Under the pieces are notes generated by a model, which saw nothing but the letters and a program-made list of their open reading frames with translations, ran no database searches and was not told the DNA's origin. A DNA stretch of 64,000 bases from Elusimicrobiota bacterium (lineage in GTDB: Bacteria > CAYTYR01 > UBA6262), in contig PMCA01000017.1 in NCBI GenBank assembly GCA_003153935.1, forward strand, positions 33,655-97,654. Reading direction: 5' to 3'. Position numbers and translations under genes: made by a program. Shown piece by piece: positions 8,633 to 17,131 of the stretch (its first letter is position 1; each line of letters begins with the position of its first letter).

Positions 8633-10507
8633 ATGAAAAACGTAATTAAATTTGGCCTAATTCTGAGTTTCCTGTTATGCACCTTAAATATCGCTTCTTT
8701 AACGGCCGTGGCCGCGGATAGCGCCGCCATACCGGCTATCACCGGCATCAAAGTCAGCAACCTGGATTCCCCGCAAGCGGAAATCCTTATTACGGGTGAT
8801 GCGAATTTTGAGTTTAAGGATTTTAAGGTCGCCAAACCACCGATGATCGTCATAGATATTGCTAACGCGGTTCATAAGGTGGCCAACAAAAGCCAGGTCA
8901 TCGATACAGGAGTAATTAAGACTATCCGGTCCAGCCAGTTCAAGGTGAAACCGGCCAATAGCGTCAGGATCGTGATCGATCTTAAAGAGATGACCACTTA
9001 TGAAGTGACCAAGGGTGAAAAACAAATAATAGTCAAGATCGATCAACCCAATGTCGCAGCAGGAAAGACTGAGCCAGCGGCAGAAGAAGCTAAACCGGCA
9101 GAACCCACTGCTCCGGCAATGGAAGCAGCGGCTCCGGCACCGGTTCCAGTTCCAGTTCCTGTTCCGGCCCCGGTTGTAGAAGCTCCGGCACCAGCACCTG
9201 CTCCGGCACCGGCACCAGCGCCTGCCCCTGTAGTTGAAGCGGCGCCAGCGGCACCGGCACCTGAAGCGGAAGTAAAAGAAGAGGCCGCTCCGGCTGCGAG
9301 CAAGGACCAGACTATCTCTCTGGACTTTAAGGACGCTGATATACATGACGTCCTGAAGATCCTTTCCGTTAAAAGCGGCATCAATATGGTTTACGGCGAT
9401 GACGTTAAGGGTGAGATCACTATCCATTTGGATAAGGTAACTTTCCAGGACGGTCTGAATATAATTTTAAGACTGACCGGGCTGGTATATGATTACATCG
9501 CGCCCAATGTGATGAGGATATCTACTCCTACCAAGATCAAAGAAGAGCAGAACCTTTTCGTGACGCAGACCGGCGTATTTGGCGTTAATTACGCGAAGGC
9601 GGATAATTTGGCGCCGGTTTTGACCTCCTTGTTGAGCGCACAGGGTAAGATACAGACGGACGCCAGGACCAACAGCGTTATCGTCACCGATATACCTGAT
9701 AATATCAAGAAAGTTGTGGATATGCTGAAGATCCTGGATGTGCCGACTCCTCAGGTAATGATCGAAGCGCAGATCGTTTCGGTCAATAAGAACGCCTTAA
9801 GAGAGATCGGCGTGACCTGGAACTTTACCAAAACCTGGAACGCTACTGGAGCCAAACCGTTTTTAGATCCTGCTGGAACAGCTACAGTAGAAGGTAAAAC
9901 TGGTACTGTTGACACCACGCCTTTGAATAACGTGGCAGGCGGTGGATTATTGACCTTAGGTAAAGTGTCCAATAAGGGCGGCGAATGGACTAGCTTACAG
10001 GCTACCCTGAGCGCCATTGAAACCAAGGGCAAAGGGAAGGTCCTGTCCAGCCCTAAGATCGCCACCCTGAATAATCAGGACGCGACCATCCTTTCCGGGC
10101 AAAAAGTGGCTTATACCAGCACCACGACCCAAGCCGCTGGCGGTACCGCTACGACCAACACTTCATTTGTCGATGTTGGTATTAAATTGACGGTAAACCC
10201 GAGTATAAACCTGGATAAGAAGATAACCATGAAGATCCACGCGGAAGTGAGCTCTTTGGGCACGCTGCCTCCTGGGTCTAACGCGCCTTTACCGCCGATC
10301 GAAACTCGTTCGGCTGATACCAATGTGCTGGCCGCGGATGGTGAAACCCTGGTAATCGGTGGATTGATCGATGAACAAACCACGGAGTCTCTCTCCAGGA
10401 TACCGTTCATCGGCGAGATCCCCATCATCGGTGAATTGTTCACCCACCGGCAGAAAAATAATATCAAGACCGAATTGCTGGTGTTCATTACCCCGCACAT
10501 AATGTAG
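8633..10507 (+). CDS. pilQ: Type IV pilus secretin PilQ
   Basis: 624 residues from the ATG at 8633. A GTG at 8621 is in frame but directly abuts the ribosome site, so the ATG with a clean signal peptide (cut near 'AVAA') is preferred. PilQ forms the outer-membrane ring through which the pilus emerges. Residues about 36-137 form an AMIN domain (peptidoglycan binding, 'MIVIDIANAVHKV'). Residues 142-222 are a Pro-Ala-Val linker. An STN/N0 domain starts at about 230 ('SLDFKDADIHDVLKILS'), followed by an N1 domain. The secretin core occupies about 372-624, with the signature region 'VLAADGETLVIGGLI' and an ending of 'LLVFITPHIM'. The family range is about 600-770 residues, so it looks complete. 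Confidence 0.95.
   Translation: MKNVIKFGLILSFLLCTLNIASLTAVAADSAAIPAITGIKVSNLDSPQAEILITGDANFEFKDFKVAKPPMIVIDIANAVHKVANKSQVIDTGVIKTIRSSQFKVKPANSVRIVIDLKEMTTYEVTKGEKQIIVKIDQPNVAAGKTEPAAEEAKPAEPTAPAMEAAAPAPVPVPVPVPAPVVEAPAPAPAPAPAPAPAPVVEAAPAAPAPEAEVKEEAAPAASKDQTISLDFKDADIHDVLKILSVKSGINMVYGDDVKGEITIHLDKVTFQDGLNIILRLTGLVYDYIAPNVMRISTPTKIKEEQNLFVTQTGVFGVNYAKADNLAPVLTSLLSAQGKIQTDARTNSVIVTDIPDNIKKVVDMLKILDVPTPQVMIEAQIVSVNKNALREIGVTWNFTKTWNATGAKPFLDPAGTATVEGKTGTVDTTPLNNVAGGGLLTLGKVSNKGGEWTSLQATLSAIETKGKGKVLSSPKIATLNNQDATILSGQKVAYTSTTTQAAGGTATTNTSFVDVGIKLTVNPSINLDKKITMKIHAEVSSLGTLPPGSNAPLPPIETRSADTNVLAADGETLVIGGLIDEQTTESLSRIPFIGEIPIIGELFTHRQKNNIKTELLVFITPHIM
9090..9290 (+). repeat. Pro-Ala/Pro-Val codon repeat in pilQ
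   Basis: A low-complexity stretch of CCN-GCN and CCN-GTN codons encodes runs of Pro-Ala and Pro-Val pairs interrupted by 'VVEA' and 'APEAE' spacers. It connects the AMIN domain to the N0/N1 domains. The minus-strand open frames here are an artefact of this composition. Confidence 0.8.
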
Positions 10508-10532
10508 TTTAAGGTTATTGGTTAACGGCATT

Positions 10533-10575
10533 AAAAGCGCGAGTTTAGGTTTTGAAACCTAAATTCGCGCTTTTT
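10533..10575 (+). terminator. Rho-independent terminator of the pil operon
   Basis: An inverted repeat of about 19 base pairs (left arm 10533-10551, right arm 10556-10574, one G-T pair, very short loop) contains the GC-rich core GCGCGA/TCGCGC and ends in a run of five T. It starts 26 bases after the pilQ stop, so it should separate the pil operon from the TPR and ligase genes downstream. Confidence 0.9.
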
Positions 10576-10590
10576 AAACTGAGGTAAATC

Positions 10591-11184
10591 ATGGATGATA
10601 AAATAAAAGCCCTATATGATACCGCCCTGGAACACTACCGGAATAATTTCCTCGACTTGAGCATCAAGGAATTTAAGACCGTACTAACCGCCGAACCCAA
10701 AAATGTGCCGGCGCGCATACAGCTTTGTCAGGCCCTGGAAAAGAAGGGTACGGTGGACCAGGAAAGGGCGTTTTATATTTTAGCGCTTAACGAAGCCAAG
10801 CTGGCGCTGAAAATGTCAACGGGCCTCAACAAACAACTCCATCAGCAAATGATAAATCTTTATGATAAATGCGGGCAACTGGACATAGCCATCAGGGAAT
10901 ATAAGAAAATGCTCCAGGATGAACCCGACAATGCCTTTTACCAGGAATGCCTTAAACAAATAATGGCCATTTCCGCTCTAAAAGTCATACCCGTAGCTTC
11001 GGAAGAGAAGATCGGTAGAAGCAAACTGATAATGTGGATCTTGATCGTCTTTGTCGGCGGAGAGATCCTGTTGGGTATATTTATTAAAAACAAGGTGCAT
11101 ATCTTTATCGGCGCCGCGATCTTAGTCATTTATCTTATCTATCGGGCGCTTGATTATCTCCAGTCCAAGCCGGATAAATGGTAA
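10591..11184 (+). CDS. TPR protein with two C-terminal membrane helices
   Basis: 197 residues. The N-terminal 125 residues contain about three TPR-type helix pairs ('LYDTALEHYRNNFLDLSIKE', 'ALEKKGTVDQERAFYILAL', 'CGQLDIAIREYKKMLQDEP'). Two hydrophobic helices at about 145-163 and 168-186 anchor the C-terminus, leaving a short Lys-rich tail, so the TPR part probably faces the cytoplasm. A GAGG ribosome site precedes the ATG. Its stop overlaps the start of the O-antigen-ligase-type gene at 11178 (7 bases), which suggests joint function with that protein. No catalytic motif is visible. Confidence 0.75.
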   Translation: MDDKIKALYDTALEHYRNNFLDLSIKEFKTVLTAEPKNVPARIQLCQALEKKGTVDQERAFYILALNEAKLALKMSTGLNKQLHQQMINLYDKCGQLDIAIREYKKMLQDEPDNAFYQECLKQIMAISALKVIPVASEEKIGRSKLIMWILIVFVGGEILLGIFIKNKVHIFIGAAILVIYLIYRALDYLQSKPDKW

Positions 11185-12857
11185 TAATTGACCATGTACT
11201 GATATGGTTGTTCTATCTGCTGGCAGCATTACCGCCGCTATTCAGCGGCAGTTGGGACCTGTGGACGCTCTGCCTGATCCATTTCCTGACCTTGCTGCTG
11301 GTATTTTTTTTCTGCTGGCTACGGGTGCGCCGGCATGACCGTATTTCCCTGACTTATACCGCCAGTGATCCATATTTCCTGGTTTTTCTCGCTATCTGCT
11401 TCCTTTCTTATTTATTTTCACCCAACCGTTTCAACAGCCGTAACGAACTGTTTAACCAGATAAATTACTATTTGCTATTTTACCTGGCTTTGAACCTGCT
11501 GGATTCTGATTTCCGCCGGACCGGTTTCCGTTATCTCCTTTACCCTATAAGTGCTTTTATCGGCTTGTTAGCGGTCAAACAAGCCTGGGCTCACCAGATG
11601 GCTGTTGGCACATTGCTTAACCCTAATATTCTCGCCGGATATATAATAGCGATTGTTCCTCTGCTCCTGGCCGATCTGCAGGCGGGCGAGGCAGGAACAG
11701 GGCGGGAGCGGGTTATTTATGCCGGGAAGGCGGGCTTGCTTGTGTTGTTGCTGGTGGTCTTAGCGCTGACCCATTCCTTTGGCGGATGGTTAAGCTTATT
11801 CCTGGCCTTAATATTTTTCCTGTGGTTGCAAGATAAGTACGCGTTGACGGAGACCTCGGCTGGTTACCGGTTGGCAACTTATGCCGGATTGGGAGTCATA
11901 GGCGCTGCTCTTTTGTATTTCGCCGTGATGAAAATGAATGAACCCGGGGTCCTGAATCGCCTGGATTGGTGGGCCGGCGCCTGGAAGATCGTAAAGCAAT
12001 ATCCCATTCTGGGTGTCGGGTTAGGCAATTTTGATACGCTCTATCTCCGGTATAAGACCGGCGAGCTAAATTCCCTATACGCCCATAATCACTTCCTGCA
12101 ATTATGGTGCGAAGTCGGCCTAATAGGCGTAGTGGCGTTGCTGGGCGGTATCTATCAATCATTAAAGGGTTTTATGGCAAATTTGACGGGTTTGCCGCGT
12201 TCTGGTAAGATTCTAACGATAGGAGTGGCCTGCAGTTTAACGGCTATGCTGCTTAATTCCCTGGTTGATTACAGCTTGTACATCCCGGCGGTGGCTATCC
12301 TGTTCTGGATCTTGCTGGGTTACGGCCAGTCCGCCTTGCCCCGGCGTACGATCACGCTGAAAAGAAACTGGGGACTGTTGATCGCTTTTTCCGCCCTGAT
12401 GGTCTGGGCCGGGATAAGTTTCGTGAATACTTTCTGGGCCAGCCAAAGGTACATGGCAGGTACGGATTATTTGCATAACGGCCAATTAACCCTGGCGGAA
12501 GCCAATCTGCTGGAGTCCATTAAGCTTGATCCTCTCAACGCGCAAACTTACGCTTTTTTATCCGAGGTATATAAACAAGAACGGCAACCGGGTACGGCGG
12601 TGCATTACTTGCAGGAAGCGATAAAACTTAACCCTAACTATGGTCCTTTCCATCACAATCTGGCCTGGCTTTACTCACAACAGGGCGACCCGCCGGGGGC
12701 TATCAGGGAAGCTCAATCCGCCGTTGCTTGCCATCCCCATAAGGCGCTTTACCACTACTCATTGGGAATTTTCTATAAGGAAAACGGTTTGACACAGCCC
12801 GCGCAAAAGGAATTCCAGGAAGCACAGGATCTGGCCCAGAATGTCTATAATAAATAA
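11178..12857 (+). CDS. O-antigen ligase/polymerase-type membrane protein with C-terminal TPR
   Basis: 559 residues. About eleven hydrophobic segments occupy residues 1-430, with the Wzy_C/O-antigen-ligase features 'ILGVGLGNF' and 'YAHNHFLQLWCEVGLIG' in the conserved periplasmic loop region. Residues about 445-555 are TPR repeats ('AEANLLESIKLDPLNAQTYAFLSEVYKQE', continuing with two more). Such proteins move lipid-linked glycans onto lipid A, onto another acceptor or onto pilin. The usual loop motif S-R-G appears here as 'HSFGG', without the arginine, whereas the next gene keeps 'HSRG'. The two may therefore differ in activity. The gene overlaps both neighbours and lies just after the pil operon. 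Confidence 0.85.
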   Translation: MVIIDHVLIWLFYLLAALPPLFSGSWDLWTLCLIHFLTLLLVFFFCWLRVRRHDRISLTYTASDPYFLVFLAICFLSYLFSPNRFNSRNELFNQINYYLLFYLALNLLDSDFRRTGFRYLLYPISAFIGLLAVKQAWAHQMAVGTLLNPNILAGYIIAIVPLLLADLQAGEAGTGRERVIYAGKAGLLVLLLVVLALTHSFGGWLSLFLALIFFLWLQDKYALTETSAGYRLATYAGLGVIGAALLYFAVMKMNEPGVLNRLDWWAGAWKIVKQYPILGVGLGNFDTLYLRYKTGELNSLYAHNHFLQLWCEVGLIGVVALLGGIYQSLKGFMANLTGLPRSGKILTIGVACSLTAMLLNSLVDYSLYIPAVAILFWILLGYGQSALPRRTITLKRNWGLLIAFSALMVWAGISFVNTFWASQRYMAGTDYLHNGQLTLAEANLLESIKLDPLNAQTYAFLSEVYKQERQPGTAVHYLQEAIKLNPNYGPFHHNLAWLYSQQGDPPGAIREAQSAVACHPHKALYHYSLGIFYKENGLTQPAQKEFQEAQDLAQNVYNK

Positions 12858-14958
12858 TCTTTTTCTATTCATATTTTTATATTTGCCGCTGGTTAACGGC
12901 GGCAAAGGGTTCGGCGCGTTTGCCGCCACTACCTTCCTGGTGACGGGAGTCTGTCTGCTGGTCTTTTGGCGTCGGACAGCGGATACCGGAGTGGTGATCC
13001 CGAAAATTAAAACCCTGCATTATTTGGTGGCGGGGTTTCTGCTGTGGGCCCTGGTCAGTTTATCCGGGACCATTTACCTCCATGGTTCCCTCATCGAATT
13101 ATTCAGGCTGTTAAGTTACGCGGTATTTTTTTATTTATTATTGTTTTCGGCGGGAACCAGTCAGGAAAAGTTCGCAGTTTTTATTAAGCAGGCCGCCGGC
13201 CTGTTGGCGATAATGGCGACGGTGGAAGCTATCGTCGTCTGGACACAGTATTTTCTGGCGGTGCCGCGTTTTGGCACTGTTCCCAATCAAAACCTGGCGG
13301 CGGCGTATATTTTGCTGGGCTTCACCGCCGGACTGGGTTATTTCCTGTTCGCTCCCCGGAACAGGCATCTGCCGAACTGGTTGATCCCCGGCTGGCTGTC
13401 CTTAATGACCGCCACAATATTTGTCTCTCATTCCCGCGGGGTGGTCCTGGCGCTGATCCTGGTAGCGGCGCTCATGCTGGGCTTGAAATACGGGAAAAAG
13501 GGCTGGTTAGTGGTGATCGCGGGGGGGGTCGTGCTTTTACTAATGCTGCCACCAGGTAAGCTTGATGACCTGATAAAACTCAGCACCCAGGATGGTTACC
13601 GTCGAATATATATTTGGCAAAGTGCCTGGAATATGATCAATGCCCGGCCCTGGTTCGGCTGGGGAATGGGAAATTTCGGCCTGGTTTATCCCCGTTATAA
13701 TTTGCCCAGTATGGAAACAATTTTGCATTTCGGCAAGGTGACTCGTTTTGCGCATAATGAAATACTACAGGTGAACGCGGAAATGGGTTGGCCCGCCGGC
13801 ATTTTGTTCGTGGCGATTATTATTTTCGTTCTCCGCCAGGGACAAGGTATATTCCGGGAAAAGACGGTGGTATGGTACCGGGTGGTAAGTTTTACCGCAC
13901 TGGCCGGTATTATCTTACACAGCCTGGTGGATTTTAACCTGCATTTACCGGCTATTGCCCTGCCAGCTCTTTTCTTCGCCGCAGTTCTGATCATCACTAA
14001 TCCGCGCACCCGCTACACAACCATAACCTATCCGCGCTACCTGAAAGTCACCATCAGTACAGTCTGCCTGGCCATACTACTGGCCGTTTGTTCGTTTTTC
14101 TCCGCCTTCCTGCTCAACCAGTGGGCGGACCGGATGAACAACGCCCGGCCGGCGCGCAAAGCCGAGGTCATCGCCGCCTATAAAAAGGCTATTAAGCTTA
14201 ATCCCTTTGACAGTTATTACCACCAGAAATTGGCCAGGATCTATGCGCATGATTATAACCAGGAGGGAAATGTTTACGCCGGCGCCCTGGCTATACTGGA
14301 ATACCAAAGAGGCATTCTTTTAAACCCGGAAGAGCAGGATTTTTATGAGGAGCTTTTTTATTTGTTCTACCAGATGGGTTATCCCCTGGCCAAGATCGAG
14401 GAATATTATTTTATGGCCAGGCGTTGTAACCCCTATGACGTTAAAATGATGACTAATATGGCCTTGATTTATTTTAACCACGGTAAACTGCCTGGAGCTG
14501 CCGCGCTTTTGGAGAAAGCCATAGGAATTGAGCCCAATTACCTGCCGGCTTATTACTATCTGGGATTGACCAAAGAGACCCTCGGACAAAAGCAGGGGGC
14601 GGAAATAATCTACCGGAAGTTAGTCGAAATAAATGACCTGGGATTGGCCAAGTTCGCCCAAAGTGATTATGAATTGAAAGCGCTGGAAGTCCCGCTGGCG
14701 GAAGTCTATCAGAAGCTGGGAACTATATATATCGGCGAGAAGAAGTACGAGGCGGCCGTAGCCAGCTTCAGCCAGGCCGTAAAACTGAATCCCCTCAATG
14801 CCACCCTGCATAACAGCCTGGCCGGCGCGTATTTCAGCCTGGGCCAGTACCAGCCGGCCCTGCGGGAGGCGCAAACCGCGTTAAAGCTGGATCCGCAAAA
14901 CAAAGGCGTACAAAAAAACCTGGCCCTATGCCTGGCCGCTATGAAAATATCAGAATAA
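12841..14958 (+). CDS. O-antigen ligase/polymerase-type membrane protein with C-terminal TPR (second copy)
   Basis: 705 residues, overlapping the previous gene by 17 bases. The N-terminal 430 residues have about ten or eleven membrane helices with Wzy_C family motifs: 'FVSHSRGVVLALI', 'PWFGWGMGNFGLVYPRYN' and 'RFAHNEILQVNAEMGWPAG'. The C-terminal 260 residues hold at least four TPR units, ending in 'YQPALREAQTALKLDPQNKGVQKNL'. It has the same overall design as its neighbour but little close identity, so this is an old duplication. Candidate roles are O-antigen ligase, Wzy polymerase or pilin oligosaccharyltransferase; the family cannot be split further by eye. A G8 tract lies at 13521-13528 within the coding region. 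Confidence 0.85.
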   Translation: MSIINNLFLFIFLYLPLVNGGKGFGAFAATTFLVTGVCLLVFWRRTADTGVVIPKIKTLHYLVAGFLLWALVSLSGTIYLHGSLIELFRLLSYAVFFYLLLFSAGTSQEKFAVFIKQAAGLLAIMATVEAIVVWTQYFLAVPRFGTVPNQNLAAAYILLGFTAGLGYFLFAPRNRHLPNWLIPGWLSLMTATIFVSHSRGVVLALILVAALMLGLKYGKKGWLVVIAGGVVLLLMLPPGKLDDLIKLSTQDGYRRIYIWQSAWNMINARPWFGWGMGNFGLVYPRYNLPSMETILHFGKVTRFAHNEILQVNAEMGWPAGILFVAIIIFVLRQGQGIFREKTVVWYRVVSFTALAGIILHSLVDFNLHLPAIALPALFFAAVLIITNPRTRYTTITYPRYLKVTISTVCLAILLAVCSFFSAFLLNQWADRMNNARPARKAEVIAAYKKAIKLNPFDSYYHQKLARIYAHDYNQEGNVYAGALAILEYQRGILLNPEEQDFYEELFYLFYQMGYPLAKIEEYYFMARRCNPYDVKMMTNMALIYFNHGKLPGAAALLEKAIGIEPNYLPAYYYLGLTKETLGQKQGAEIIYRKLVEINDLGLAKFAQSDYELKALEVPLAEVYQKLGTIYIGEKKYEAAVASFSQAVKLNPLNATLHNSLAGAYFSLGQYQPALREAQTALKLDPQNKGVQKNLALCLAAMKISE

Positions 14959-15022
14959 TAACCTCTCCTCCCGCGACTCCAAACAACCGGATATTAAGGC
15001 GAATTTTAGGCCTAATAATTTC

Positions 15023-15052
15023 TTGCTATTTGGGGTTTAAGTCGTATATAAT
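15023..15052 (+). promoter_or_regulatory. Promoter of the polysaccharide locus
   Basis: TTGCTA (15023-15028) and a perfect TATAAT (15047-15052) are 18 bases apart. Transcription would start near 15059, downstream of the first possible ATG (15056), which argues that the methyltransferase starts at 15086. It is the only convincing promoter I found before 43134 and may drive the whole 27-kb locus. Confidence 0.65.
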
Positions 15053-15085
15053 AAAATGATAAGTTATCAAAAATATGGGGAAAAT

Positions 15086-15961
15086 ATGGCAGAAAAACCG
15101 GCGGCTTGCCAGCTCTGTTCTTCCTTGGACCTGGTAGACATGTTCCTGATCGACCAGATACAGCTAAAACGGTGCCGTCATTGCGGGCTGGTTTTTGTTT
15201 TTCCCTTGCCTGCCGACGAAGAATTGCGGACCGGCTACCAGCAAAAATATTTCCAGAGCGGGGACCCGTTGCATTGGGGTTATGAGAATTACCTGGCTAT
15301 GGACGGGGAAAACCGGCAAACGGCGGAGCGGCGCCTGGGTATCCTTACTGGTTTTTTACGGGGCGGCAGCTTGTTAGAAGTGGGTTGCGCCACGGGGCTT
15401 TTTATGCAGGCGGCCCAAGCCAAAGGATTCGCGGCCAAAGGGGTAGAGATATCCGATTTTGCCGCCGCGCACGGACGGGAAAATTATAAACTGGATATCT
15501 TTACCGGGATATTGCGCGACGCTCGTTTCGCCGACGCCAGTTTTGACGCTGTGGCGATGTGGGACGTTTTGGAACACGTTCCGGCTCCTTTGCGTGATTT
15601 GGAAGAAGTGGCCCGTGTCCTTAAGTCGGGCGGTTATCTTTTCCTGACCGTTCCGAATATAAATTCTTTCTGGGCCAGGATCATGGGGAAAAACTGGTTC
15701 GGTTTCACCAAGATCCGGGAACATCTTTTTTATTATAATCGCCGTACTATAACCCAGGCCCTGTCGCAAAGCGGGTTCAATGTGGTCCGGATCAAATCCA
15801 GCCCGTTCCTGGTGACGCTTAAGTTCCTCAGCGATAAAATGGGCCGGTATAGCCGGTTGCTTTCCGGCTGGTCGGGGAAAGTACTGAAAGTCTGCCGTTT
15901 AGAGAACAAAAAAGTTAATTTCCAATACATCGACATGTTGGTAGTGGCGCGCAAGCGCTAA
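15086..15961 (+). CDS. Class I SAM-dependent methyltransferase with N-terminal zinc ribbon
   Basis: 291 residues from the ATG at 15086, which has a GGGG ribosome site eight bases upstream. An ATG at 15056 is in frame but lies between the -10 box and the predicted transcription start. Residues about 8-37 contain two Cys pairs (C-x2-C, 'RCRHCGLVF') typical of sugar and glycan methyltransferases that carry a small zinc ribbon. Motif I is 'LLEVGCATGLFM', and 'FDAVAMWDVLEHV' with 'VLKSGGYLFLTVPN' are later Methyltransf_23 motifs. It heads the polysaccharide locus and probably methylates a sugar or glycan end; the substrate is unknown. Confidence 0.85.
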   Translation: MAEKPAACQLCSSLDLVDMFLIDQIQLKRCRHCGLVFVFPLPADEELRTGYQQKYFQSGDPLHWGYENYLAMDGENRQTAERRLGILTGFLRGGSLLEVGCATGLFMQAAQAKGFAAKGVEISDFAAAHGRENYKLDIFTGILRDARFADASFDAVAMWDVLEHVPAPLRDLEEVARVLKSGGYLFLTVPNINSFWARIMGKNWFGFTKIREHLFYYNRRTITQALSQSGFNVVRIKSSPFLVTLKFLSDKMGRYSRLLSGWSGKVLKVCRLENKKVNFQYIDMLVVARKR

Positions 15962-15975
15962 GAATTGATGGGAAT

Positions 15976-17130
15976 ATGAACAATACCAGACTGATCATGC
16001 TGATCGCCAGGTTCCACCCCGTCGTGGGTGGTACGGAGAAACAGGCTTTAGCCCTGGCCGGGCAGCTGCAGGAGAACGGTCTGGGCGTCCAGGTGCTGAC
16101 CGCTCGCTTAAAAGGGTTGCCGAAGCAAGAAACAATTAAGGGCGTCCAGGTCAGGCGTTTGTTTTCCGCGGGAGCGGGATTCCTGGGAACCTGGACCTTC
16201 ATGATAAGTTCTTTTCTTTATCTGACCCTCAACCGAAAGAATTATGACCTGATACAGGTTTTCCTGGCCGGATCGCCGGCCATCAGCGCGAAGTTTGCCT
16301 GGAAGATGATCGGAAAAAAAGTTGTCCTGAAGCTGGGCGGCGCGGGTCCCACCGGCGATGTCGGCACTGCGGTCAGGACCGGATGGGGTAAGCGTAAATT
16401 AAATTATTTACGGACGGGGATCGCGGCCTATGTGGTACCGACCCGGGAGATCGCCAGGGAGATTACCGATTACGGTTTCCCCGAGAACAAGATCCGGCAC
16501 ATTGCCAACGGCGTGGATGCCGATCGTTTCCGTCCGGTAAGTTTAGAGGAAAAAGTTGAACTGCGGCGGCAGTTAAAGCTGCCGTGGCGAAAAATAGTCG
16601 CCTGCTCCGGACGATTGGAGCCGGGTAAGGGCATGGAAATCCTGCTGACTGGCTGGGAGAATGTTTATCGGCAATTCCCGGAAGCCCATTTATTGATCCT
16701 GGGTGAGGGTCGCTTAAAACAGGACCTGGCGTGGCGGGTGGCCGGCAGTGAGCTAAGGGAAATTGTTCATTTCCTGGGCCTGATCGAGGAACCGGAAAAG
16801 TATCTGCAATGCTCCGACCTGTTTGTCCTGCCGTCACTGGCGGAGGGTCTGTCCAACGCCTTACTGGAGGCTATGTCCTGTGGGTTACCCGTAGTGGCAA
16901 CGGAGCTGGCAGGTACGAAAGAAGTTATTAACGCTCCCGTGAACGGCTTACTAGCGCGCGCCGGGGACCCGGGAGACCTGGGTGAAAAGATCTGCACGCT
17001 GTTAGACGTTAAAACCGACGGCTCCGCTATGGGCGCAGCAGCCCGGGCCACGGTTCAGTCAGGATATGCAATTAAGTTGATCGCGCAAAAATACGAGACT
17101 CTTTATCAAAATTTATTGAAAGAGGTATAA
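15976..17130 (+). CDS. Glycosyltransferase, GT4 family
   Basis: 384 residues in two Rossmann-like halves (GT-B fold). The acceptor half begins 'IARFHPVVGGTEKQALALAGQL', the GG-T-E loop typical of GT4. The donor half has 'ACSGRLEPGKGMEILL' and the E-x7-E motif in 'EGLSNALLEAMSCGLPVVAT'. It adds a sugar from a nucleotide donor to a lipid-linked acceptor at the cytoplasmic face. The donor cannot be read from the sequence. It starts 14 bases after the methyltransferase stop and sits one base before the oxidoreductase at 17132. Confidence 0.9.
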   Translation: MNNTRLIMLIARFHPVVGGTEKQALALAGQLQENGLGVQVLTARLKGLPKQETIKGVQVRRLFSAGAGFLGTWTFMISSFLYLTLNRKNYDLIQVFLAGSPAISAKFAWKMIGKKVVLKLGGAGPTGDVGTAVRTGWGKRKLNYLRTGIAAYVVPTREIAREITDYGFPENKIRHIANGVDADRFRPVSLEEKVELRRQLKLPWRKIVACSGRLEPGKGMEILLTGWENVYRQFPEAHLLILGEGRLKQDLAWRVAGSELREIVHFLGLIEEPEKYLQCSDLFVLPSLAEGLSNALLEAMSCGLPVVATELAGTKEVINAPVNGLLARAGDPGDLGEKICTLLDVKTDGSAMGAAARATVQSGYAIKLIAQKYETLYQNLLKEV

Positions 17131-17131
17131 A

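Noticed and set aside
9090-9290. Repeated short units that might suggest a CRISPR-like array or satellite
   Set aside because: The repeats are Pro-Ala codons in frame within pilQ, with varied third bases and no spacers.
14959-15022. Terminator after the second ligase gene
   Set aside because: The GCC/GGC-containing sequence around 14995-15015 makes only a poor imperfect stem and has no T-run, so no terminator is called.
15056-15058. ATG at 15056 as the start of the first methyltransferase
   Set aside because: It lies between the -10 box and the predicted transcription start, and the ATG at 15086 has its own ribosome site.
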